DNA of 64,000 nt from NCBI GenBank assembly GCA_004359425.1, contig PTEU01000002.1:1328402-1392401 (forward strand), read 5' to 3'. A model generated the notes under the pieces. It searched no databases. It was given only the letters and a program-made list of their open reading frames with translations, and was not told the DNA's origin. Both the position numbers and the translations under genes were made by a program. Below, in pieces: positions 37,174 through 46,956 of the stretch. This DNA is from Ideonella sp. MAG2. GTDB lineage: Bacteria; Pseudomonadota; Gammaproteobacteria; Burkholderiales; Burkholderiaceae_C. How positions within the stretch are numbered: position 1 is the first letter of the stretch; every line of letters begins with the position of its first letter.

Positions 37174-37780
37174 GCAGCTCACGCTGCACTTCCCCACCTC
37201 GGGTCTACTGGCCGGTGTGGACGAGGCTGGCCGCGGCCCCCTGGCCGGGTCGGTGGTGGCTGCGGCGGTCATCTTGGATGACTTGCAACCCATCAAGGGC
37301 CTCAAAGACTCCAAGGTGTTGACTGAGCGCAAGCGCGACGCCCTTTTCGACGAGATCCGTGCCAAGGCCCTGTGCTTCTGCATCGCCGAGGCCTCGGTCG
37401 AAGAGATCGACCGCCTGAACATCTTGCACGCCACGATGTTGGCCATGAAGCGCGCTGTGGAAGGCCTGCGCCTGCCGCCGGCCAAAGTGCTGGTAGATGG
37501 CAATCGGCTGCCGGTGCTCAAGATCCCGGCCGAGGCCATCGTGAAGGGAGACGCCAAAGTGCAGGCCATTTCGGCAGCGTCCATCTTGGCCAAGGTGCAC
37601 CGAGACCGGCTCTGCCTGGACATGCACGCCCAGTGGCCGCACTACGGCTTTGCCACGCACAAAGGCTATCCCACCGCCCTGCACCTGCAGGCCTTGCAGG
37701 AACATGGTGCATCGCCCGTCCACCGCCAGAGTTTTGGCCCGGTGCGCCAGGCTTTGGCCTCAAAGGCCGCTGCCGCATGA
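37142..37780 (+). CDS. rnhB: Ribonuclease HII
   Basis: '[24 protein letters not shown]', '[13 protein letters not shown]'. Confidence 0.95.
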   Translation: MPSRRSSKTPEQLTLHFPTSGLLAGVDEAGRGPLAGSVVAAAVILDDLQPIKGLKDSKVLTERKRDALFDEIRAKALCFCIAEASVEEIDRLNILHATMLAMKRAVEGLRLPPAKVLVDGNRLPVLKIPAEAIVKGDAKVQAISAASILAKVHRDRLCLDMHAQWPHYGFATHKGYPTALHLQALQEHGASPVHRQSFGPVRQALASKAAAA

Positions 37781-38553
37781 CCACCTCCACTGAGCGCATC
37801 ACCTCCAAAGACAACCCCTTGCTGGTGCGCATTCGCAAGCTGGGGGCAGACTCAGGCGCCTATCGCAAGCAAGGGCTGGTGTGGCTGGAGGGCGACCACC
37901 TCATCAGCGCTGCACTGCAGCGGGGCGTGGCGCTCTCAGAATTGGTGGTGGCCGAGTCGGCCTGGGCACAGCGTGCAGACTGGCGCCGCTGGGCCACTGA
38001 AGTGCGGCGAGTGGTCGAGGTGCCGGATGCGCTGTTCGCGGGCCTCAGCACCTTGGACACCCCGGGCCGCATTGGCGCCCTGATGTCCTTGCCAACGGCC
38101 CCAACGCTGGCGCCGCAGGCCTTCACGGTGGTGCTCGACCGCCTGCAAGACGCCGGCAATGTGGGCAGCATTCTGCGCAGCGCAGCGGCTTTTGGCGTGC
38201 GCCAGGTGTTGGCCCTCAAAGGCACGGCGGCGCTCTGGTCGCCCAAGGTGGTGCGCGCTGGCATGGGCGCGCACTTTGCGATGCACCTCATCGAAGGCTT
38301 GGCCCTGGACGACCTGGCCGCTCTGCAAGTGCCTATGCTCGCGACCAGCTCTCACCAGGGCTTGGTGTTGGGCCAAGCCGCATTGCCGTGGCCTTGCGCT
38401 TGGGTCATGGGCCATGAAGGCCAGGGCGTCAGCGACGCCCTCATGGCCCGCTGCGCGCATACCGTGCGCATCCCCCAACCGGGTGGTGAAGAGTCACTCA
38501 ATGTGGCGGCTGCTGCGGCGATTTGCCTCTACAGCACGCAGGCCCCTGCGTAG
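37777..38553 (+). CDS. TrmH/SpoU-family RNA methyltransferase
   Basis: '[23 protein letters not shown]', '[13 protein letters not shown]', '[15 protein letters not shown]'. Confidence 0.92.
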   Translation: MTTSTERITSKDNPLLVRIRKLGADSGAYRKQGLVWLEGDHLISAALQRGVALSELVVAESAWAQRADWRRWATEVRRVVEVPDALFAGLSTLDTPGRIGALMSLPTAPTLAPQAFTVVLDRLQDAGNVGSILRSAAAFGVRQVLALKGTAALWSPKVVRAGMGAHFAMHLIEGLALDDLAALQVPMLATSSHQGLVLGQAALPWPCAWVMGHEGQGVSDALMARCAHTVRIPQPGGEESLNVAAAAAICLYSTQAPA

Positions 38554-38587
38554 TGCTGGGTGTCTTGCGGGGGCCGCTCGGCGCGCC

Positions 38588-39646
38588 TCACGGCCGCCGC
38601 TCTCCAGTCTGCAAAGCCCTGGCAATCCGATGCCGTGACACCGTGGGCTTGGGCACCTTGCCCTTGACCTGTTCAAACCACGCTCGCACGTCCAAGTCTC
38701 GGCGCAGCAGTTCCTCGGCCAAGGCCTTGAGGGATTTGGGCGGTGCCGCCTCATCGACAAAGTGAAAGCCGGTTTGGCCGGTTTCTTGGACGATGGCTTC
38801 AATGCGGTCCGCCAGCACCTCGGCGCTGGCGGCGTCATAGCGCGAGATGTAGTCCAGGCTCACGTCGCAGAAGCTGCACTTCTTCCAGTAGCAGCCGTGG
38901 GCTACGGTGAGCTTGTTCCAGCGCCCATCGCTCCACAGCCGGTTCATGGGGTTGAGCATGTCCAGCAGCGAGAGATAGCGGTTCAGCGGCAGGCCGTCCC
39001 AGGTGGGCGTCCCCACGTCGCTGAAGGCAATGTCGGCCTCGGGGAACTGGATCAGGCGCACCGCGCCCGCTTCGCGCACAAAGGTGCGCACCAAGCGCTC
39101 GCGCGAGCGCTTGCCTTGCAGGTGGGCGATCAGGGCCAGCAGCGGGCGCTCGCCGGCGTCTAAGGTAACGTAGTCGACAAAGTCGAACAGGCGTGGTTCG
39201 GCCAACTCACGCAACTCGGTGTTCACAAAGCCGCCGCCCAGGGCAATGGCCACGCTGGGGTGGTGGGCCTTGATGGTTTGCGCCATGCGCAGGGCGGCAT
39301 AGAGCGCGCCAGGAAAAGGCACGGAGAGCAAGACCAACTGGGGCTGATGCTGGGCCATCGCGTCCAGATGCTCAGCAGCTTCGCGCACTTGGTCCAGGCC
39401 TTCAGGGCTGAGCAGGGCCAGCACCAGGGCCAGGGCCAGGTCTTCTTGAACCGCATCGACGCCTTGGCTGCGCAGGAAGCCGGTCAGGTAGGCGGTCGAA
39501 GGGTAGGGCGTGTTGAGCTGCGTCATCGGCGGGATGACGGACAACACCTTGAAGGCCGAGGTGCCTGCGGGCAGCGCGGCCACCGCAGGCTGGGAGTGTG
39601 GGGCAGAAGAGGAGGGCATGGATGGGCGCGATTGTCCCATCCTCAT
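38588..39646 (-). CDS. B12-binding-domain-type radical SAM protein, probably with an internal/C-terminal deletion
   Basis: 'VAHGCYWKKCSFCDVSLDYISRYD' Fe-S motif (C-x4-C-x2-C), N-terminal Rossmann-like domain; short after 'RRDLDVRAW'. Confidence 0.75.
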   Translation of the reverse strand: MRMGQSRPSMPSSSAPHSQPAVAALPAGTSAFKVLSVIPPMTQLNTPYPSTAYLTGFLRSQGVDAVQEDLALALVLALLSPEGLDQVREAAEHLDAMAQHQPQLVLLSVPFPGALYAALRMAQTIKAHHPSVAIALGGGFVNTELRELAEPRLFDFVDYVTLDAGERPLLALIAHLQGKRSRERLVRTFVREAGAVRLIQFPEADIAFSDVGTPTWDGLPLNRYLSLLDMLNPMNRLWSDGRWNKLTVAHGCYWKKCSFCDVSLDYISRYDAASAEVLADRIEAIVQETGQTGFHFVDEAAPPKSLKALAEELLRRDLDVRAWFEQVKGKVPKPTVSRHRIARALQTGERRP

Positions 39647-39652
39647 GTCCGC

Positions 39653-40639
39653 TTACTGTGGGCTAAAGCCGCTGCTCTTGATGATGCGCGCCCACGCGGC
39701 GGTGTAGTCGCGTTCGCGCTGGCCGAGTTGCTCTGGGCTCATATAGCCCGGGGTCAGGCCCATGGCCAGCATGCGGGCGCGCACCTCGCGCTTGTCCAAC
39801 ACCTTGGCCATGGCGGCAGAGAAGCTGTCGATGAAGGCCCGCGGCGTGCCAGTAGGGGCAAAGACACCGTAATACGGCACCTCTTCAAAGCCCTGTACGC
39901 CCAGCTCATGGAAGGTGGGTACGTCAGGCAACACACCTTGGCGCTTGATGCCACCAACCGCCACGACCTTGATCTTGCCGCTACGGTGGTTGTCAATGAA
40001 GTCAGGCACCGAGCCCACACCAGCGGCAATTTGGTTGCCCAGCATGTCGGCCATCATGGGGGCGCTGCCCCGGTAAGGCACGGGTACCAGATCGAGCGCG
40101 TGCTTTTGTCCCAGCGCCTTGACCAGGAATTCGGGGGTAGAGGCCGGGGCCGGTATGCCCACAGCGCCCTTGCCTTGGCCAGCACCACGCAGCCAGGCCA
40201 CATAGTCTTTGTAGTCTTTGACAGGGGTGCCGCCCGACACCGCCATGGCGGCCACAAAGCTGGCAAAGCCGACCACCGGCACAAAGTCCTTGGCGGGATC
40301 GTAGCCCGGCGTCTTGATCGTTTGGGGCAGGATGGAGATGCTGTGGTCGTGCGAGAGGAACAGCGTCAGACCGTCTGGGGTTGCTGCCTTCAGGGCTTGG
40401 GCCGCCAACTGCCCACCAGCCCCCACCTTGTTTTCCACCACGATGTTGGCCCCTAACTCGTTCTTCAGGTGCTCAGCCAGCACGCGGGCAATAGCGTCGG
40501 TACCACCGCCTGCTGGGAAGCCGACCAGAAGCTTGATGGTCTTGCCTGCCTGAGCCCAGGAGACACCGGTGGCAGCGCTGGTGGCCAGCGCCAAACTACC
40601 CACCACAAAGTGGCGGCGCGAAGGTTTCAACGGGGTCAT
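39653..40639 (-). CDS. Tripartite tricarboxylate transporter (Bug/TctC) substrate-binding protein
   Basis: 'IKLLVGFPAGGGTDAIARVLAEHL', Tat-like signal 'SRRHFVVGSLALA'. Confidence 0.92.
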   Translation of the reverse strand: MTPLKPSRRHFVVGSLALATSAATGVSWAQAGKTIKLLVGFPAGGGTDAIARVLAEHLKNELGANIVVENKVGAGGQLAAQALKAATPDGLTLFLSHDHSISILPQTIKTPGYDPAKDFVPVVGFASFVAAMAVSGGTPVKDYKDYVAWLRGAGQGKGAVGIPAPASTPEFLVKALGQKHALDLVPVPYRGSAPMMADMLGNQIAAGVGSVPDFIDNHRSGKIKVVAVGGIKRQGVLPDVPTFHELGVQGFEEVPYYGVFAPTGTPRAFIDSFSAAMAKVLDKREVRARMLAMGLTPGYMSPEQLGQRERDYTAAWARIIKSSGFSPQ

Positions 40640-40733
40640 CACATCTCCTTGGGTGTTGCTGGGCATAAGGTTCAAGGATAGTGGCAATTCGACCTTGTGG
40701 GCCGCCAAAGGCGGTGATGAGCTGAGTCCGATG

Positions 40734-40760
40734 GTGAACAAAGTATTGATATTTGTTCAC
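40734..40760. promoter_or_regulatory. Putative operator dyad of the RES/Xre TA operon
   Basis: GTGAACAAA-GTATTGATA-TTTGTTCAC, perfect 9-bp inverted repeat just upstream of the antitoxin; overlaps TTGATA (40746-40751), 17 nt before TAGTAT (40769-40774). Confidence 0.65.
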
Positions 40761-40772
40761 TATTGAATTAGT

Positions 40773-41216
40773 ATGGCATATCGCGTTTACCTGTCCGCCA
40801 CCGTGTCCCCTGCGCTCGCCCATACCCGCCCCACCGATGTGTTTGGCCCCGATGCCGCTGCCCAGGCACTGGCGGTCTTCTTTCGCATGGCCCAGGAGTG
40901 GGGCTTGCACCAAGCCCAGGAGCAGGTGTTGTTGGGCGTGGGGCGAACCACCTTGTTTGCCTGGAAGGCGGGGCGGGTGCGTGGCGGCTTGGATGCGGTG
41001 GTGTTGGAGCGACTCAGCTACCTGTTTCGCATCTACGCGGCGCTAGAGATTCTGTTGCCGGTGCCTGAGCGCGCACGCGCTTGGCTGCACAAACCCAACG
41101 CCGCCCCTTTGTTTGGTGGGCAAACGGCGCTGGCGCGCATGCTGGGTGGGCAAGTGGGTGATCTGCTGGTGGTGGCCCAGTACCTGGATGCCCAGCGTGG
41201 TGGGGATTTTGCGTGA
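40773..41216 (+). CDS. Xre/MbcA/ParS-type antitoxin (GTG 40803 is an alternative start)
   Basis: HTH-like 'WGLHQAQEQVLLGVGRTTLFAWKAG', C-terminal 'PLFGGQTALARMLGGQVGDLLVVAQYLDAQRGG'; overlaps downstream RES gene by 4 bp. Confidence 0.85.
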   Translation: MAYRVYLSATVSPALAHTRPTDVFGPDAAAQALAVFFRMAQEWGLHQAQEQVLLGVGRTTLFAWKAGRVRGGLDAVVLERLSYLFRIYAALEILLPVPERARAWLHKPNAAPLFGGQTALARMLGGQVGDLLVVAQYLDAQRGGDFA

Positions 41217-41917
41217 CTGTGCTGCCCGTGCCGCAAGCCCCTCGCGTCAAAGTGCTGGGTTGGAACCCCTGCTACCGGCTGATTCCCAGCCGTTTTCCGC
41301 CTGCCAGCCTGTTTGACAGAGTGGCAAAGCCGGAGGAGTTGGAGGCGGTGTTCGCCATTCAAGCCCTGACCAACCCCCGCCTGCGCGACGAGCTTGGGCA
41401 CATACATTTGGTGCCCGCTGAGGAGCGGGTGAGCGGTGAAGGCTCCACCCCGGTGATGGCTGCCTTCTGCCATTTGAACCCAGACGGTAGCCGCTTTTCT
41501 GATGGCAGTTGGGGTGTTTACTATGGGGCGGAGAGCCTAGAGACGGCGGTGGCCGAGGTCAGCTACCACCGCAGCCGTTTTCTGAGCGCCACCCAAGAGC
41601 CGGCCCTGCAGGTGGATATGCGGGCCTATGGCGCGCGCGTGGTTCAGCCGCTGCACGATATGCGGGGCAAAACCTGGCAGGCCCTGCACCAACCCGATGA
41701 CTACGCACCGGCGCAGCAGTGGGCGCGCCGCCTGCGCGAGGCACAGTCTTGGGGCGTGGCCTACCGCAGTGTGCGCCGCCCAGGCGGCGAGTGTGTGGCC
41801 TTGTTCCGGCCGCGTGCCGTGGCCCTGCCTGTGGTGCAATGCGCCCATATTGCCTTGCACTGGGACGGGCAACGCATGGCCAGTTGGTGCATCAAGTCCG
41901 ACGCCCAAAGCCTCTGA
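41213..41917 (+). CDS. RES-domain toxin
   Basis: 'WNPCYRLIPSRFPP', 'FSDGSWGVYYGAESLETAVAEVSYHR'; RES-type motifs. Confidence 0.87.
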   Translation: MTVLPVPQAPRVKVLGWNPCYRLIPSRFPPASLFDRVAKPEELEAVFAIQALTNPRLRDELGHIHLVPAEERVSGEGSTPVMAAFCHLNPDGSRFSDGSWGVYYGAESLETAVAEVSYHRSRFLSATQEPALQVDMRAYGARVVQPLHDMRGKTWQALHQPDDYAPAQQWARRLREAQSWGVAYRSVRRPGGECVALFRPRAVALPVVQCAHIALHWDGQRMASWCIKSDAQSL

Positions 41918-42039
41918 AGCCCTATCATGTTGGGGCATGCCTTCTTCGCTCGCGCTGCCGCCCTGGTGCGCTGTGCGCCGTGCCTCCCATTCGGCCTGGG
42001 GCTGTGTCGTGTTTAACTTGCTGCGCCTGCGGCCCTTTC

Positions 42040-44082
42040 ATGTCCTCTGATTCACCCCGCGCCGTTCGCCTGCCGGACGCGCGCCACCTGGCCCGCGTGC
42101 CTGCTCACATCAGCCCCGAGTCCTTGGAGCGCATCCGGCAAGCGGCCTATAACCTGCCGCAAGTGCTCAAGCCTGGTGACTTGCAGCCTGACGATGCGGC
42201 CGAGGCCGAGCGCACGCTGGACACCATGGGCTTGATACTGCTGCAAAAAGCGGTGGCCCACCAGCGCCCCAGCCGCTGGATAGCACCCTCGCTGCTGGAG
42301 GCTGCTTTGCGCCATCTGGACGAAGTGGGAGTGGGCCGAGAGACCCGTGCCTTGATGCTGGAGCGCACGGGCACCCTGGAAGCGCAAGGCCTGAGCCGCC
42401 GTGTGGACGGATGGGAGCGCTTGGTGCGCCAAGCCCTGCCGGTGCAGCACCCAGCCTGGTTGCGGGCCTCCGGCACAGCAGCCCAGGCGGCTTCGGTGGC
42501 GTTTCGTGCGGCTGCGGACAGCGAGCCTGTGTGGACCTTTTTCCGCACTGGTGATGTGCGTGTGCTCCTGGCCCAATTAGGGCCCGCTCCGGCTTACCCG
42601 CAGGCGCAAGCCTTGGCGGCCCACTTGGACGCCTTGGTGGAGCGCGGTGCCCAGCAAGACGCCAGCCAACTGTCATCGCTCATCGCTCGCCTGCAAGCCG
42701 AGTGTGCCCGCCCGCAAGCCTTTGAAGGCCTGCTTGCGGCGTGCGGCCGGGCGCAGGAGCGCTGGTCGCACCAGGTGGCAGAGCAGCACACCTTGAGCCG
42801 CCTGAACCAAGAGCTGGCCTTCCAAGGCTACCCTGACAGCTTTGAGCAGGCTCGCCGCCTGCAACGCAAGGTCACGCTGTTTGTCGGCCCACCCAATAGC
42901 GGCAAAACCTATCACGCCTTCGAGAAGCTGGCTGGGGCGCTGGATGGTGCTTACCTGGCCCCATTGCGCTTGCTGGCCCTGGAGGGGCGTGACCGATTGG
43001 TAGCCAGGGGCGTTCCATGCTCCCTGTTGACGGGCGAGGAGAGGGTGCCGGTGGATGGCGCGCGCGCCGTGTCCAGCACCATTGAGATGGTCAACACCCG
43101 CGAGGTCATCGACGTGGCCGTCATCGACGAAGCCCAGATGATTTTCGACCCCTCTCGGGGCTGGGCCTGGACGCAGGCCATCGTGGGCGTGCCCGCCCGG
43201 GAGCTGATCATCATCTGTTCCGCCTACGCCGTGCCGGCCATCGAGAGCCTGCTGGGCTTGTGCGGAGAAGCCGTCAGCGTGCAGCATTTTGAGCGCAAGC
43301 AACAGGTGCAACTGCTCAGATCGCCCGTGCCCATTGCGGCGCTCAAAAAGGGGGACGCGGTGGTGGCTTTCAGCCGCCGTGAGGTGCTGATGCTGCGCGA
43401 CCAGATCGCTGCCAACGGCCATCCCGTCTCAGTGGTGTATGGTGCTTTGCCACCGGAGGTTCGGCGTCGCGAGGCAGAACGCTTTGCCAGTGGGGAGTCC
43501 CATCTCCTGGTGGCCACTGATGCCATCGGTATGGGCCTGAATTTGCCCATCCGCCGTGTGCTGTTTTCCACCCTCACCAAGTTCGATGGTGTGGGAGACC
43601 GGCCCTTGAACGAATCAGAAGTACACCAAATCGCCGGGCGTGCGGGGCGTTTTGGCATTCATGAAGAAGGCTTTACCGGTGTGTTGCATGAGGCTGAACC
43701 CACGGCCATGCGCACGCTGCGCGACTTGCTGCCCAGAACCCCCAAGGCACCGCGCAACTTCAAGGCCCCCGTGGCCCCCAACTGGTGGCATGTCAGCACC
43801 ATCGCCAGCCGTTTGGGCAAGAGCAAACTGCATGAGGTGCTGACCGTGTTCATGGAGCAGTTACGCCTGGATAACGCTCATTTTCAGGTGGCTGAGCTAG
43901 AGGGCAGCATGGAGCAAAGCCTGCGCGCTTGCACCTTGTGGTTGTGGCTGGACCTGCGCTTCCCTGGCATTTATGGCCATTTGGACGAGGTTCTGAACCT
44001 GCGCAACCGCTTGAATGATGGCATCGAGCGCCACCTCAAAGGCAAGCGGCCACTGTGGCAGTCGCGCGGCAAAAAGCGCTAG
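42040..44082 (+). CDS. SUV3-like DExH/D RNA helicase
   Basis: 'VTLFVGPPNSGKTYHAFEKL', 'DVAVIDEAQMIFDPSRGWAWTQAI', 'LLVATDAIGMGLNLPIRRVLFSTLTKFDG', 'VHQIAGRAGRFG'. Confidence 0.85.
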   Translation: MSSDSPRAVRLPDARHLARVPAHISPESLERIRQAAYNLPQVLKPGDLQPDDAAEAERTLDTMGLILLQKAVAHQRPSRWIAPSLLEAALRHLDEVGVGRETRALMLERTGTLEAQGLSRRVDGWERLVRQALPVQHPAWLRASGTAAQAASVAFRAAADSEPVWTFFRTGDVRVLLAQLGPAPAYPQAQALAAHLDALVERGAQQDASQLSSLIARLQAECARPQAFEGLLAACGRAQERWSHQVAEQHTLSRLNQELAFQGYPDSFEQARRLQRKVTLFVGPPNSGKTYHAFEKLAGALDGAYLAPLRLLALEGRDRLVARGVPCSLLTGEERVPVDGARAVSSTIEMVNTREVIDVAVIDEAQMIFDPSRGWAWTQAIVGVPARELIIICSAYAVPAIESLLGLCGEAVSVQHFERKQQVQLLRSPVPIAALKKGDAVVAFSRREVLMLRDQIAANGHPVSVVYGALPPEVRRREAERFASGESHLLVATDAIGMGLNLPIRRVLFSTLTKFDGVGDRPLNESEVHQIAGRAGRFGIHEEGFTGVLHEAEPTAMRTLRDLLPRTPKAPRNFKAPVAPNWWHVSTIASRLGKSKLHEVLTVFMEQLRLDNAHFQVAELEGSMEQSLRACTLWLWLDLRFPGIYGHLDEVLNLRNRLNDGIERHLKGKRPLWQSRGKKR

Positions 44083-44100
44083 AACGGATCGAACTTCGGC

Positions 44101-44676
44101 ATGGAAGCATTTCTTTTCTCCACCGGCATCGTCGCACTGGGCGAGATGGGTGACAAAACCCAGTTGTTGGCCTTGATGCTGGCTGCGCGCTTTCGCAAAC
44201 CCGCTCCTATCATATTGGGCATTTTTGTCGCCACCGTGCTCAACCATGCCGCGGCCGGTGCGGTGGGCGGCTGGGTGGCTCAAGCATTGGGGCCGAACGT
44301 GCTGCGCTGGGTCATCGGCCTGGGATTCTTGGCCATGGCGGCGTGGATGATGATCCCTGATAAATTGGACGACGAAGAAGCCCGTGGCTCGCAGCGCTTT
44401 GGTGTGTTTGGCACGACGGTTGTGGCCTTCTTCTTGGCCGAGATGGGCGACAAAACCCAGATCGCCACGGTGGCCTTGGCCGCCCGCTACACCGGTGAGT
44501 TAGTGGCCGTAGTCATGGGCACGACCCTGGGCATGATGCTGGCCAATGTGCCCGCCGTCTTCTTGGGTGATGCCGTGGCTAAAAAGGTCTCCATGACCGT
44601 GGTTCACGCCATCGCTGCAGGCATCTTTGCGCTGCTGGGCATCCTGACCTTGCTGAATGTCGGGCGTCTGTTCTGA
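44101..44676 (+). CDS. UPF0016/GDT1-TMEM165-family putative Mn2+/Ca2+ exporter
   Basis: Two 'E-x-G-D-K-T-Q' motifs ('ALGEMGDKTQLLALMLA', 'FLAEMGDKTQIATVALA'), six TM-like segments. Confidence 0.9.
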   Translation: MEAFLFSTGIVALGEMGDKTQLLALMLAARFRKPAPIILGIFVATVLNHAAAGAVGGWVAQALGPNVLRWVIGLGFLAMAAWMMIPDKLDDEEARGSQRFGVFGTTVVAFFLAEMGDKTQIATVALAARYTGELVAVVMGTTLGMMLANVPAVFLGDAVAKKVSMTVVHAIAAGIFALLGILTLLNVGRLF

Positions 44677-45252
44677 TCACTCCATCTGCGCTTGCTCGCG
44701 CAGATATCGGCCCATCAGCACGAAGAAACGGTCATAGAACGGGCCTGCGGGAATGGTCTCGCTGCCCACCTTGACCAGCGACTCATCGGTGGACGATAAG
44801 GGAATGGACACCGAGCCCAAGGCACTCACCCCCAGGCTGGCCGAGTTGGAGCTTTTCTTGATGGTGTAGCGGTCTTGAATCGCGTTCACATAGGCGGTGG
44901 AAATCTGCCCGGCACGCCCCTCCGGCAAGCACATCACGTTAAAGCTGATTTGCACATGCACCGAGCCTTCAGGTTGAAAGTTCTTTGTCGCTTGCAAGGC
45001 GTCAGGCTTGGCCATGGCCAGCAAATAGCCCTGGCTCAATAGAGCGCGTCTAGCGGCCTCGCAGGTACTGGCCGCAGGGGCGTCAAACAGGCGTGAGAAG
45101 GTCTCGTCAGCCTGAAAGCTTTCGTTTTGGTAAACGCGCGGGGGTTCTTGTTGCGGAACGGACGGGCAGCCAGCGAGCAACATCGCCCCGGCAACCGTCA
45201 CCAGGCTGCGGACAGCGTGCTGTAGCGATAAGGTGGGGGTGAAGTTCAGCAT
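44677..45252 (-). CDS. DUF2242-like lipoprotein
   Basis: Lipobox 'GAMLLAGCPS', 'QNESFQADETFSRLFDAPAASTCEAARRALLSQGY'. Confidence 0.65.
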   Translation of the reverse strand: MLNFTPTLSLQHAVRSLVTVAGAMLLAGCPSVPQQEPPRVYQNESFQADETFSRLFDAPAASTCEAARRALLSQGYLLAMAKPDALQATKNFQPEGSVHVQISFNVMCLPEGRAGQISTAYVNAIQDRYTIKKSSNSASLGVSALGSVSIPLSSTDESLVKVGSETIPAGPFYDRFFVLMGRYLREQAQME

Positions 45253-45382
45253 GACATTGAAAGGCGGGTGATCCGTGCATTATCTCCATGCCCGGGGTGC
45301 TTGCGCTGGCTTGCCGTCTGTCGGCTTCATGTGGCGGTGGTACGTTGTGAAACGGTCAACAAGAGATCAACCGAGGACATGT

Positions 45383-45650
45383 ATGGACCGCCTTCAAGCC
45401 CATCGCGAACACCTTCAAGCCAGCCGCAAGCGCCTATGGCACTTGGCTTTTTGGTTGACCCTGGCTGGCACGGCTGCTTTTTGCATCGCGGCTCCAGCGC
45501 CAGCGTCTGCACCGCTGCGCAATCAAGCGGCGGCGGGCAGCGATGCCGTAGTGGAGCATCGGCCTCTGCGAGGGACTTATTGGAAGATGATGGAGGTGCG
45601 GGGAGCCAAGGTACTGGCGCAGGACCATGCCGCCGAGCCGCAATTTGAGC
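45383..45650 (+). pseudogene. META/HslJ-like domain protein, truncated at junction
   Basis: 'PLRGTYWKMMEVRGAKVLAQDHAAEPQFELAF' followed by loss of frame similarity. Confidence 0.55.
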
Positions 45651-46717
45651 TTGCGTTCTCGCTCTCCCCTGCGCACGGTCAGCTCCGCTTGGTTGTCGAT
45701 CCCGGCCTTGTCCAGCTCGGCCACGAAGCTGGAGAGGCTGTCAATGGGGCGGCCATTGACCGCCACGATGATGTCGCCCAACTCTCCGTTGCGGCGGTTC
45801 AAGGGCACCAAGCCCGCCTCGGCGGCTGGAGAGCCGCGCTCCACCTCAGCCACCACAATGCCGCTCAGGCCTGCGCGCGCGACCAGCTCTGGCCGCACGG
45901 GCGTGATGCCAATGCCCGGCAAGGGCGCACGTCCCCGTGCGATCAGCGAGGGCACGATGCGGTTCACCAAGTCGGCCGGGATGGCAAAGCCCACGCCGGC
46001 CGAGCTGCCCGAGTTGGACCGAATGGCGGTGTTTACGCCCACCAATCGCCCGGCACTGTCCAGCAGCGGGCCACCCGAATTGCCGGGGTTGATGGCCGCA
46101 TCGGTTTGGATGACGCCCGATACTTCGCGGTAGCGTGTGGTGGGCAACTCGCGGTCCAAGGCGCTCACAATGCCATTGGTCAGCGTGCGCTGTAGGCCAA
46201 AAGGGTTGCCAATGGCATACACCGCTTGGCCGATGCGCAGGTCTCTAGACTGGCCCAAGGGCAGCGGGCGTATGTCTTTGGGGAAACGAGTGAGGCGGAC
46301 CACGGCGAGGTCGTATTCCGGCGAGCGGCCCACCAAGGTCGCCTCGATGGGCGCGCCCGCGTCCAACTGCACAAACACCCGTCGCGCACCGTCCACCACA
46401 TGGCTATTGGTCACCACATGGCCGAGGTTGTCCCACACAAAGCCCGTGCCCGCCGACTGCTGCACCTCAGTGCGCATCCAGATGCCAGCACTGACCACCT
46501 CGGTCGTGATGTAGGCCACCGAAGGCGAGGCCGTGGCGAACAGGTCGACGACCTGCTGCTCTGCGGGTAACAGAGGCCCACGCGGGGTGACGGTACGCGG
46601 CTGCCCGGCACCGCCATCTCGGGAGAGGGCAGGCCAGGCCAACAGGCCACTGGCCACGGCAACGCTCACGAGCGTGAGCCACATCCAAGGTTTCGAAACA
46701 GGGCGAGACAACATCAT
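45650..46717 (-). CDS. DegS/AlgW-type trypsin-like serine protease with PDZ domain, extreme C-terminus lost
   Basis: 'GTGFVWDNLGHVVTNSHVV', 'TDAAINPGNSGGPLLDSAGRLVGVNTAI', PDZ; C-terminal tail is antisense of the META gene. Confidence 0.88.
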
Positions 46718-46956
46718 GAAAGAGACCCCTCTGCGCAATCGCCCCCTCAGGTGCGGCCGACAGCATGAATTTCAAGACGCCAGCGACGCACGCTCAGCCA
46801 TCGGGCCGAAAGAGCGCCCAGCACCGCAACAGGACCCTTCGCACTGCAGACACTCAGGCCATCAGCGAAGAAGGCTCCCAAAGGCCCGTTCGACCTTGCG
46901 TTGGGGATTTTGAGCCTCATTTTCAAATGAACGGGAGCCCAACGCCCTAGGGTCTG

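Noticed and set aside
39260-40456. 398-aa plus-strand ORF opposite the radical SAM and TctC genes
   Set aside because: Low-complexity His/Arg/Gly-rich composition typical of an antisense frame; both sense proteins are clearly real
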